5,914 nt of DNA from Fimbriiglobus sp. (GTDB taxonomy: Bacteria > Planctomycetota > Planctomycetia > Gemmatales > Gemmataceae). Location: the NCBI GenBank assembly GCA_025352585.1, contig JANXTD010000185.1, forward strand, positions 1 to 5,914, written 5' to 3'. The stretch's first letter is position 1, and every line of letters begins with the position of its first letter. A program made the position numbers and the translations under genes. Under the pieces are notes generated by a model. It had not been told where the DNA came from. It did no database searches and saw only the letters and a list, made by a program, of their open reading frames with translations. Shown piece after piece: positions 1 through 5,914 of the stretch.

Positions 1-2196
1 CTCGACGGTCCCGGCGATGCCGTCGCCGAGGTAGACGACGTGCGTGTTGAGGGCCGACTGCCCCAGCACGGCGGTCAGCCCGCGGTCGAGGTCGGACCAG
101 CCGAGCGAGGCGCGCTTGGCCAGGAAGTCGCGGGCGGCACCCACGTTCTCCGGCGTCGCGGCCGTCGGCTTGCCGAAGGCGAACAGAGTCTCCACGTCGG
201 TCGCGGCGAGGTTGAACGTGTCCTTGGGCGTCAGCGCGGTCAGCAGCGCCCCGGCCAGCGCCGCCTGGGCGCGACGCTGGCCGGCGTCGATCGACGCCGA
301 CGTGTCGCACCAGATCATCAGTGACAGCGGGGCGTCACTGGAGACTAACTCGCGCCCCGACTGCGGCGGCGCGGGCGGCGTGACTTGCAGCAGGAAGTAG
401 CCGTCGGAGCCGCGGCGGTGCGGGATCAGTGCCACCGCCGGCGCGGCGTCGGCGAGTTCGATGACCGCCTCGAAGTCGCGCGTCGGCGTGTACTCCTGGG
501 CGGCGAACTCCAGCTTCGCTGAGGTGCCGGCGAAGGCCGCACGGCACGGGTGCGTCGGGCTGCTGACGCCCTTCAGGGGCAGCGCCGAGTTGACGGTCAG
601 CGTGACCGACAGGTCCTTGAGCGGGTGCAGTCGCAGCATCTCGCTCTGGAGCGCGTAGCTGTACCGCACCTTGCCGCCGACGGCCGGCAGCACCTGCGTG
701 TAGGTGATCGAGATCCGCTTCTCGCTGTGGCCGAAGATCGGGAAGACGCGCGCCTTGAACAGGTTGCCGCCGGCCCACTCCAGCAAGCCGGGGTCACGCT
801 TCTCACGCAGGATCGTCTCGAAGATCTCGCGGGCGCGCTGCTTCTCGACCACGTCCGCCTCGACCTTCTCGTTGCCGATCCACATGGCGAAGCCGGCGAT
901 GCTGGCGTCTTGCGGCAGCGGGAAGTGGAAGACGCCTTCGAGGGTCGTCGGCGTGTTGTTGACGAAAGTCTCCTCGACGGTGGTGCGGGCGATCTGGTCG
1001 CGCACCTCGACGGTCACCTTGTGGACGCCCACGGTCAGCGGCACCGCCCGGCCGTCCACCTGGGCGACGAGCGAGCCGAGACTTTCGTTGACCGACGCGC
1101 CCTTCAGACTCTTGAGCCAGACGGGGTCGGCGGGGACGCGGGCGACCTTGTCGCCGGCGAGGCGGTAGAAGCCGCGCTCGCTGAGTGTCAGCGTCGTGTC
1201 ACCGGGGCCGAGCAGTTCGACCGGCGTGCCCTTCGTCGGCGTGACCTCGATTTCGCCTTGCAGCAGCCGGACGCGGGTCGGCTTGAGCACCTCGACCAGC
1301 GTGCCGGGGCCGGCGACCAGCGTCGCCTCGGGCAGCAGGCGCACGGTCACGGCGTTGGCCCCGCGGCCGTCCACCTGGACCCAGTCGCCGGGCATCACCA
1401 GCGTGTTCGGCCGCAGCGGCGTGAAGCGCGTCGCCCCCACCGGCTTCACACTCGCCAGCCCCTGCACGTCGGTGACCTTGCCGACGCGGCCGTCCTCGCT
1501 GAGCGTGTCTTTGAGGGCGAACTTCTCGTCGGCCGCCGGGGCGTTGGCGAGCAGCGTGAGCGTGGCGACGAGCCGGCCGGCGGCGTAGCGGCGCAGCGCG
1601 ACGAACTGCCCGGCGGCGTCGAGGTCCACCTCGGCTGGCGGGTCGAGCCGGTACGTGGTGCCGCCCTCGCGCGGCGTCGCGGCGACGACTTTCGAGGCCC
1701 GCACGTCCCAGCCGTCGGCCCGCAGGCGGTCGCGCTCGGCGGCGGCGAGCGGCGTGAAGCGGTTGGCCGCCTCGTCCACGGCGTAGGCGGCGTCGCCGCG
1801 AACGATCGTGTAGCGCTCGGCCGTCTCCTCGAAGCGCAAGTCGTCGGCGCGGCTGAACAGGTCGAGCGTGCGCGACTCCTCGGCGAGGCGGAAGTGCCGC
1901 CCGCCGGCGGCGACCCCGTCGAGGGCCTGGCGCAGCGGGTCGGGCGACGGCGGGGACTGGTACGTCAGCGCGAAGAGGGCCAGGCCGGCGGCCACGAGGC
2001 CCCCGGCGAGGCGGAGGAGGTGCGTCATCGGTCGGGTCCTTCGGGGGGAGGTCGGAGGGGGTTCGGCGAAGGCGGCGAGGCTCAGGGCGCGCGACCGCGC
2101 CAGGCGGTTCGCGTCGGGTTCGGGGCCGGCGGGCAGGGCGCGGGCGAGCAGGTCGCCCACGCGGTCGCCCGGCTCGCCGTCAGCTTCGGGGGTCAT
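1..2196 (-). CDS. Membrane-anchored FecR-VIT-VWA protein, probable regulator of the adjacent ECF sigma factor (C-terminus cut by window edge)
   Basis: The frame is open from ATG 2196 to base 1, giving 732 residues with no stop. Residues 1-56 are Arg/Pro/Ala-rich and probably cytoplasmic. A membrane helix follows at about 60-78 (LLRLAGGLVAAGLALFAL), with arginines before it that favour N-in topology. Residues 80-235 match nothing I recognise. Residues 239-352 are FecR-like: a GKVTDVQG start, a GD-V-VDGRGANAVTVRLLPEATL core and LLQGEIEV. Residues 383-505 form a VIT domain (VEETFVNNT, FHFPLPQDASIAGFAMWI, KARVFPIFGHSEKRISITY). From about 625 a VWA domain begins, with MIDAS motif D631-T-S-A-S635, S701 in GWSDL and D725 in YLGDG. 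FecR proteins relay signals to ECF sigma factors; VIT and VWA domains usually bind ligands or proteins. I infer a sensor with its bulk outside the cytoplasm. The gene overlaps the sigma gene by 17 bases, suggesting translational coupling. Domain calls are firm; the regulatory role is inference. Confidence 0.88.
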   Translation of the reverse strand, partial: MTPEADGEPGDRVGDLLARALPAGPEPDANRLARSRALSLAAFAEPPPTSPRRTRPMTHLLRLAGGLVAAGLALFALTYQSPPSPDPLRQALDGVAAGGRHFRLAEESRTLDLFSRADDLRFEETAERYTIVRGDAAYAVDEAANRFTPLAAAERDRLRADGWDVRASKVVAATPREGGTTYRLDPPAEVDLDAAGQFVALRRYAAGRLVATLTLLANAPAADEKFALKDTLSEDGRVGKVTDVQGLASVKPVGATRFTPLRPNTLVMPGDWVQVDGRGANAVTVRLLPEATLVAGPGTLVEVLKPTRVRLLQGEIEVTPTKGTPVELLGPGDTTLTLSERGFYRLAGDKVARVPADPVWLKSLKGASVNESLGSLVAQVDGRAVPLTVGVHKVTVEVRDQIARTTVEETFVNNTPTTLEGVFHFPLPQDASIAGFAMWIGNEKVEADVVEKQRAREIFETILREKRDPGLLEWAGGNLFKARVFPIFGHSEKRISITYTQVLPAVGGKVRYSYALQSEMLRLHPLKDLSVTLTVNSALPLKGVSSPTHPCRAAFAGTSAKLEFAAQEYTPTRDFEAVIELADAAPAVALIPHRRGSDGYFLLQVTPPAPPQSGRELVSSDAPLSLMIWCDTSASIDAGQRRAQAALAGALLTALTPKDTFNLAATDVETLFAFGKPTAATPENVGAARDFLAKRASLGWSDLDRGLTAVLGQSALNTHVVYLGDGIAGTVE
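2037..2042 (-). promoter_or_regulatory. Shine-Dalgarno candidate for an internal in-frame start at ATG 2028
   Basis: GAAGGA lies 8 bases before an in-frame ATG at 2028-2026. It matches the ribosome-binding consensus better than the GAGG upstream of ATG 2196. Starting here would give a protein beginning MTHLLRLAGG, so that the membrane helix becomes an N-terminal signal anchor and the 56-residue cytoplasmic tail is lost. Both starts may be used, or this one may be the only real start. Confidence 0.45.
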
Positions 2197-2782
2197 GGGC
2201 GGCCTCGCGGGGGGTCGTCGGTTCGTGGCGGCGGAAGCCCGCGCGGAACGCCTCGCGCGCCCGCGCCAGCCGCGACCGCGCGGCGACGACACTGAGTCGC
2301 TCCGCCGCGGCGATCTCGCCGATCGTCGATTCGAGCAGGTACTTCGCGCTGAGGATGCGGCCGTACTCCGCGGGCAACTCCAGCAGCGTCGCGCGGACGA
2401 GGTCGGCCCCCTCGCGCAGCAGCAGTTCGTCGAGCGGCCCGCGGGCCGGGTCGTCCCAGCCGCGCGGGTAGGCCTCGCGCTCACGGGCGTGGCGGGCCTG
2501 CTTCCGCAAGTGCAAGAGCGCCTGCGTGCGGGCGACGCCCCAGAGCCAGGCCCACAGCGGCCCGCGCGCCGGGTCGAAGGTGCGGGCCGACCGCGCCGCG
2601 GCCAGGAAGGTCTCCTGCACCACGTCGGCGACGGCCGCGTCGCACCCCAGCAGCCGGGCGACGGTGCGCCAGACGCGCGGGGCGTACTCGTCGTGGAGCC
2701 GCGCCCAGGCGTCGGCGTCGCCGGCGCGCAGGCCGGCGGCGATCGACAGCTCGGCGTCCGGCGGTAGGGCCGGGTCGTCCAT
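2180..2782 (-). CDS. ECF-type RNA polymerase sigma-70 family factor
   Basis: This 200-residue protein has the size and two-domain layout of an extracytoplasmic-function sigma factor, which directs RNA polymerase to a small set of promoters. Region 2 covers about residues 26-97, with the core-binding DVVQETFLAAARSARTFD (53-70) and the -10-reading helix ending PLWAWLWGVARTQALLHLRK. Region 4 covers about 129-183, with LPAEYGRIL (136-144) and a helix-turn-helix STIGEIAAAERLSVVAARSR (152-171) followed by LARAREAFR. There is no region 1.1 or 3, as expected for the class. ATG 2782 is the first in-frame start after the glnE stop, but only a weak GGGG precedes it. The 3' end overlaps the FecR-VIT-VWA gene by 17 bases, so that membrane protein is the likely regulator. 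The exact ECF group cannot be assigned by eye. Confidence 0.93.
   Translation of the reverse strand: MDDPALPPDAELSIAAGLRAGDADAWARLHDEYAPRVWRTVARLLGCDAAVADVVQETFLAAARSARTFDPARGPLWAWLWGVARTQALLHLRKQARHAREREAYPRGWDDPARGPLDELLLREGADLVRATLLELPAEYGRILSAKYLLESTIGEIAAAERLSVVAARSRLARAREAFRAGFRRHEPTTPREAAHDPRS
2203..2206 (-). promoter_or_regulatory. Shine-Dalgarno candidate for the long start of the FecR-VIT-VWA gene
   Basis: GAGG ends 6 bases before ATG 2196, inside the 3' end of the sigma factor gene. It supports the long start, which adds 56 residues before the membrane helix. The codons in this stretch mostly end in G or C, like the rest of the gene, which also favours the long form. Confidence 0.45.
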
Positions 2783-2864
2783 GAGTGCCCCGGTTGGAGT
2801 TCGACGCCACGCCAGGGGTTGGCGCGTCGCGCTCGGGGTGAGTCGCGGAATCCGCGGAATCGTT
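2783..2864 (-). other. glnE-sigma factor spacer
   Basis: These 82 bases separate glnE from the sigma gene. Besides the tandem repeat, they hold a second inverted repeat, CGCCA-5 bases-TGGCG (2810-2824), about 30 bases before the sigma start. I see no clear -35/-10 pair of housekeeping or ECF type. The spacer is long enough for a promoter but also compatible with read-through from glnE. Confidence 0.4.
2844..2861. repeat. Perfect 9-bp tandem repeat just after the glnE stop
   Basis: CGCGGAATC occurs twice back to back on the plus strand (2844-2852 and 2853-2861), ending 3 bases short of the glnE stop codon. The same bases contain an inverted repeat, CGCGG-AAT-CCGCG (2844-2856), which could form a small GC hairpin in RNA. 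No run of T follows it, so it is not a convincing intrinsic terminator. It could be a protein-binding site for the downstream sigma gene, or chance. Confidence 0.35.
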
Positions 2865-5800
2865 CTACGCCGGCGTTCGCCCCCCGCCCGCCGCCGTGAG
2901 TTGCTCGCGGAAGACGGCCCGCACCGCCGCCGTGACGCGGGCCAACTCGTCGAGGAACGCGGCGGCGGTCGGGTAGCCCATGCGGCCGGCGAGTTTGGCG
3001 CGGTCGCCGGCCCCGTCGGGCACCTCGTTGGTCGCCCGGTCGGTCACCACGCGCAGCCGCAACTCGGCGGAGCGCAGGAACAGGTAGCTCTCACGCAGCA
3101 AGGCCACGGTCGCGGCGGGGATCAGCCCGGCGGTCGCGATCGCGTCGAGCGCGGCGGGGATGTTCGCTTCGAGGATCGCCGGGAACTCGCGGCCGCTCTT
3201 CAACTCGTGAAGTTGCACCAGGAACTCGATATCGACGAGGCCGCCGGGGCTGCGCTTGACGTTGCGCACCGCCGCGGCCGGCTCCATCTTCTCGCGCATC
3301 GAGCGGATCTCGTCGGCGCAGGCGGCGCACCACGGCCGGGCGGTGACCGCGTCGCGCACCGCCGCCATGACCGCGGCGGCGAACTCCCCCCGGCCGCGCA
3401 CGACCCGGCCGCGGGTCAGCGCCTGGCGCTCCCAGAGCCGGCAGACGCCCGCGGCGTCGGTGTAGCGGCGGAACTCGGCCATCGGCACGACCAGGCTGCC
3501 GCCCTGGCCCGTCGGCCGCAGCCGCATGTCGATTTGGTAGAGGCGCCCCAGCGGCCCCGGCTCGCCGAGTACGCGGATGGCGCGCTGGGCGAGTTGCGTG
3601 AAGAACTGGAAGTTCGTCGTCGGCCGGTCGCTGCGCGTGAGCCCGTCGGACTGGTACAGGATGAGCAGGTCGAGGTCGCTGTGGTAGCCGATCTCCCGGC
3701 CGCCGAGCTTGCCGAGCGCCACCACCGCGTAGTCGCACGGCGTGCCGTCGGGCGTGAAGGGCGTGCCGTGCTTGGCGACCAACTGCGCCTCGGTGAAGTC
3801 GAAGACGCCGTTGAGCAGCGTCGTGGCGATGTCGCTGATCGCCGCCGTCGTCTCGCGCAGGTCGTCCTTGCCCAGCAGTTCCCGGACGCCGACGCGCAGC
3901 AGTTCCTTGTCCTGGAAGCTGTGCAAGATGGGGTCGAGGTCGTTGGCCCCGCGCAGCAGTTCGGTCAGTTCGACGCGCAGCTCCTCGGGCGTGCGGCGCT
4001 GGTCGAGGATCAGCGTGTCGAGGAGTTCGTCGATCATGCCGGGGTTGTTGACGAGGATGGCGCACAGGTACGGGCTGGTCGAGCAAATATCGACGTAGAG
4101 CTTCAGGCTCGCCGGCGTGAAGCTGAACAGCTCGTACAGCACCGCCTTGCCGCCGAGGCTGGCCGTGACCTTCTGCAAGTTGCCCAGCGTCGAGTCGGGG
4201 TCCGGGGTCGCGGCGAGGGCGCGCAGTAGGGCGGGGGCGATGCTCGCCAGGAAGTGCCGGCAGCGGCGGTGCGACAGGTATGGTACTTCTTCTTGCGCGA
4301 GCTTCGCGAGGTTCTGGTAGGCCCCCATCACGTCGCGGAACGGGTAGCGAGCGAGCACCGCGCGGACGGTCGCCTCGTCGGGGTCTTGCACCAGGATCAG
4401 GTCGCTCTCCGGCTCCGCGAGTTCTTGCGCCTCGGTGAAGGTCTGGTGCAGCAGGTGGTTCAGAATGGCCCGATCGACGCGCGTCTTGTCGTGATAGTCC
4501 TTCAGGAACTGGTCGAGCGGCTCCACCAACAGCCGCCGCGTGTCGAGCGGCGTGCCGTGGCCTTCGTCAAGGGGAGAGCGCCGCTGCGGCGTCAGTGCGG
4601 TCGCTTCGCGCGTCACCTCGACCGGCTCGACGCGCTCGGCCTCGGCGTAGCCCATGCGGCGGGCCAGCTTGGTCAACTCGTCGGTCGCTGTGGGGAGCTT
4701 GTGCGTCTGCCAGTCGAAGAGCAGTTGCAACCGGTGCTCGGTCTTGCGCAGGAAGCGGTAGGCGTCGGCCAGGGTGTACGTCTCGTGGCCGGTCAAACAG
4801 CCCGCGATTTCTAGGGCTTCCAGCGCGAGCAGCGTGTTCCGCTGGCGGACCGCCGGCAGGTCGCCGCCGTTCAGGAGTTGCAAGAACTGGACGGTGTACT
4901 CGATGTCCCGGATGCCGCCGCGGCCGGTCTTCACGTCCAGGTCGTCGGCCCCGGACTGCGTCGAACGGGCCTCCATGCGGCGCTTCAACGCCTTGACCTC
5001 GTTGATCTCCGAGAAGCTGAAGTACTTGCGGTAGACGAACGGCTCGATGGCGGTGAGGAACTCGCGGCCGAGGGCCGGGTCGCCGCCGACGTGCCGCAGC
5101 TTGATGAGCGCCTGCCGCTCCCAGGTCCGGCCGCGCACGTCGTAGTACGACAGCGTCCCGGCGAAGGAGCGCGCCAGCGGCCCGCGCTGGCCGTCGGGGC
5201 GAAGTCGCAAATCGACCCGGTAGGCGAAGCCGCGGTCGGTGTGGCTCGACAGCAGCCGCGTCACTTCGCCGACCACGCGGGCGAAGTAGTCGCTGTTGGC
5301 GATGGGCGACTGCTTGCCGTTGGTGCGGCCGTCGCGGTCGTAGAGGAACATCAGGTCGATGTCGCTCGAATAGTTCAGTTCGTCGCCGCCGAGTTTGCCG
5401 AAGGCGAAGGCCGTGAGCCGCGCCGGCTCGTCACTCCCGTTCGCCATCGGCCGGCCGTACTTCTTGCTGACGGTGCGCGAGGCGACTTGCAGCGCCACCT
5501 CGATACTGGCGTCGGCGCTGCGGGCCAGGTCGCGGGTGATCTCCTCAAGAGGCCGGCCGCGCAGCACGTCGTTGACGCCGATGCGCAGCATCTGCAGGTG
5601 CCGGAAGCGGCGGAAGGCGCGCAAGACCCCGGCGTCGTCAAAAGCAGCGTCGGTGTCGGCGCGGAGCCGGGCCGTCAACTCGGCGGTGGAGGCGCTGAGC
5701 ATCGGCGGGGCGCGGACGAGGTCGAACGCCTCGGGGTAGGCGGTCAGCGTGTCGGCGAAGAACTGCGACACGCCGAGCAGTTGCAGCAAGCCCTCCAGCC

Positions 5801-5914
5801 CCCGCCCCCGCGCGTCGAGCAGCGCCGGCAGCCGCGAGGCCGCGCCCGGCAGTCCGAGCAGGCGTTCGAGGTTATTCAGCGACAGGTCGGGGTCGGGCGA
5901 CGCGGCGAGGGTGC
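2865..5914 (-). CDS. glnE: Bifunctional glutamine synthetase adenylyltransferase/adenylyl-removing enzyme (N-terminus cut by window edge)
   Basis: GlnE attaches AMP to, and removes it from, a tyrosine of glutamine synthetase, setting its activity to nitrogen status in response to PII. The window holds 1015 residues, ending at TAG 2867-2865; E. coli GlnE has about 946. Counting from the first whole codon (5912), the N-terminal nucleotidyltransferase has GKLGGDELNYSSDIDL (172-187; D184, D186) and RVDLRLRPDG (232-241); this half removes AMP in the family. Its partner helical domain includes GRGGIRDIEYTVQFLQL (330-346). The C-terminal, adenylylating half has GKLGGREIGYHSDLDL (734-749; D746, D748), IDMRLRPTG (794-802) and PGGLVDIEFLVQLHEL (889-904). 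The codons upstream of TTG 5789 remain open and encode a family-like PDPDLSLNNLERLL stretch, so the start is beyond 5914. Oddities are a roughly 41-residue insertion at 4520-4646 and a CxxC pair at 3318-3329. Confidence 0.96.
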   Translation of the reverse strand, partial: TLAASPDPDLSLNNLERLLGLPGAASRLPALLDARGRGLEGLLQLLGVSQFFADTLTAYPEAFDLVRAPPMLSASTAELTARLRADTDAAFDDAGVLRAFRRFRHLQMLRIGVNDVLRGRPLEEITRDLARSADASIEVALQVASRTVSKKYGRPMANGSDEPARLTAFAFGKLGGDELNYSSDIDLMFLYDRDGRTNGKQSPIANSDYFARVVGEVTRLLSSHTDRGFAYRVDLRLRPDGQRGPLARSFAGTLSYYDVRGRTWERQALIKLRHVGGDPALGREFLTAIEPFVYRKYFSFSEINEVKALKRRMEARSTQSGADDLDVKTGRGGIRDIEYTVQFLQLLNGGDLPAVRQRNTLLALEALEIAGCLTGHETYTLADAYRFLRKTEHRLQLLFDWQTHKLPTATDELTKLARRMGYAEAERVEPVEVTREATALTPQRRSPLDEGHGTPLDTRRLLVEPLDQFLKDYHDKTRVDRAILNHLLHQTFTEAQELAEPESDLILVQDPDEATVRAVLARYPFRDVMGAYQNLAKLAQEEVPYLSHRRCRHFLASIAPALLRALAATPDPDSTLGNLQKVTASLGGKAVLYELFSFTPASLKLYVDICSTSPYLCAILVNNPGMIDELLDTLILDQRRTPEELRVELTELLRGANDLDPILHSFQDKELLRVGVRELLGKDDLRETTAAISDIATTLLNGVFDFTEAQLVAKHGTPFTPDGTPCDYAVVALGKLGGREIGYHSDLDLLILYQSDGLTRSDRPTTNFQFFTQLAQRAIRVLGEPGPLGRLYQIDMRLRPTGQGGSLVVPMAEFRRYTDAAGVCRLWERQALTRGRVVRGRGEFAAAVMAAVRDAVTARPWCAACADEIRSMREKMEPAAAVRNVKRSPGGLVDIEFLVQLHELKSGREFPAILEANIPAALDAIATAGLIPAATVALLRESYLFLRSAELRLRVVTDRATNEVPDGAGDRAKLAGRMGYPTAAAFLDELARVTAAVRAVFREQLTAAGGGRTPA
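4520..4646 (-). repeat. In-frame insertion in glnE, possibly a domesticated interspersed palindromic repeat
   Basis: The two halves of GlnE can be aligned to each other here. In the second half RMGY is followed after 5 residues by FLDELARVTAAVRAVF. In the first half RMGY is followed after 46 residues by FLKDYHDKTRVDRAIL. The extra 41 or so residues are rich in Pro, Arg, Glu and Thr. The core at 4554-4598 reads ALTPQRRSPLDEGHG, with CTCTCCCCTTGACGAAGG on the coding strand. This resembles the LTP-SPL-EG translations of short GC-rich interspersed repeats that I recall from several bacterial genomes. A perfect 6-bp inverted repeat with a 1-base spacer sits inside it (4579-4591). The insertion is directly visible; its origin as a mobile repeat is inference. 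Confidence 0.4.

Noticed and set aside
550..2295. Plus-strand open frame of 581 codons
   Set aside because: It lies in codon register opposite the FecR-VIT-VWA gene. It stays open because that gene rarely uses TCA, TTA or CTA codons. Its translation is Arg/Gly/Ala-rich with no recognisable domain, whereas the minus strand gives clear FecR, VIT and VWA motifs.
2844..2856. Intrinsic terminator after glnE
   Set aside because: The 5-bp GC stem with a 3-base loop has no following U-tract and partly overlaps a tandem repeat. It is too weak to call a terminator.
2783..2864. Promoter for the sigma gene
   Set aside because: Neither a TTGACA/TATAAT-like pair nor a spaced AAC/CGT ECF-type pair could be identified in the 82-base spacer.
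2526..4229. Plus-strand open frame of 567 codons
   Set aside because: It overlaps the sigma gene, the spacer and glnE on the opposite strand. The translation is low-complexity and Arg/Ala/Gly-rich, typical of antisense shadows in GC-rich DNA.
5787..5789. TTG 5789 as the glnE start
   Set aside because: The frame remains open for 41 more codons to the window edge and encodes a family-like PDPDLSLNNLERLL segment, so the true start is upstream, outside the window.

Overview
The window is GC-rich (about 70% by eye, with G or C at most third codon positions) and carries three genes, all on the minus strand. In transcription order they are a nearly complete glnE (running in from the right edge), an ECF-type sigma factor, and a large membrane-anchored FecR/VIT/VWA protein that runs off the left edge. 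The base composition, and an ECF sigma factor followed by a giant FecR-VIT-VWA protein, suggest a planctomycete, perhaps of the Gemmata group. That placement is inference from style; no marker gene is present.

Region 5914-2865 encodes the bifunctional glutamine synthetase adenylyltransferase/adenylyl-removing enzyme. Both nucleotidyltransferase halves and their helical partner domains are visible. The reading frame stays open to the right edge, so the true start lies outside. A segment of about 41 residues, rich in Pro, Arg and Glu, interrupts the first half. It looks like a short interspersed repeat that inserted in frame.

Region 2864-2783 is an 82-base spacer with a perfect 9-bp tandem repeat and two small inverted repeats. 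No convincing promoter or terminator was found.

Region 2782-1 is a tightly coupled pair. The sigma factor stop lies 17 bases inside the next gene. That gene starts with about 56 residues resembling the cytoplasmic tail of a membrane anti-sigma factor, then has one membrane helix, a stretch of unknown fold, a FecR-like domain, a VIT domain and a VWA domain that is cut by the window edge. Its frame is open from 2196 to base 1, so a search requiring both a start and a stop would miss it. The likeliest reading is a sigma factor controlled by its membrane partner, with the FecR, VIT and VWA parts outside the cytoplasm acting as the sensor. The link to glnE is probably just adjacency or read-through. 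The long plus-strand open frames opposite these genes are GC-driven shadows.
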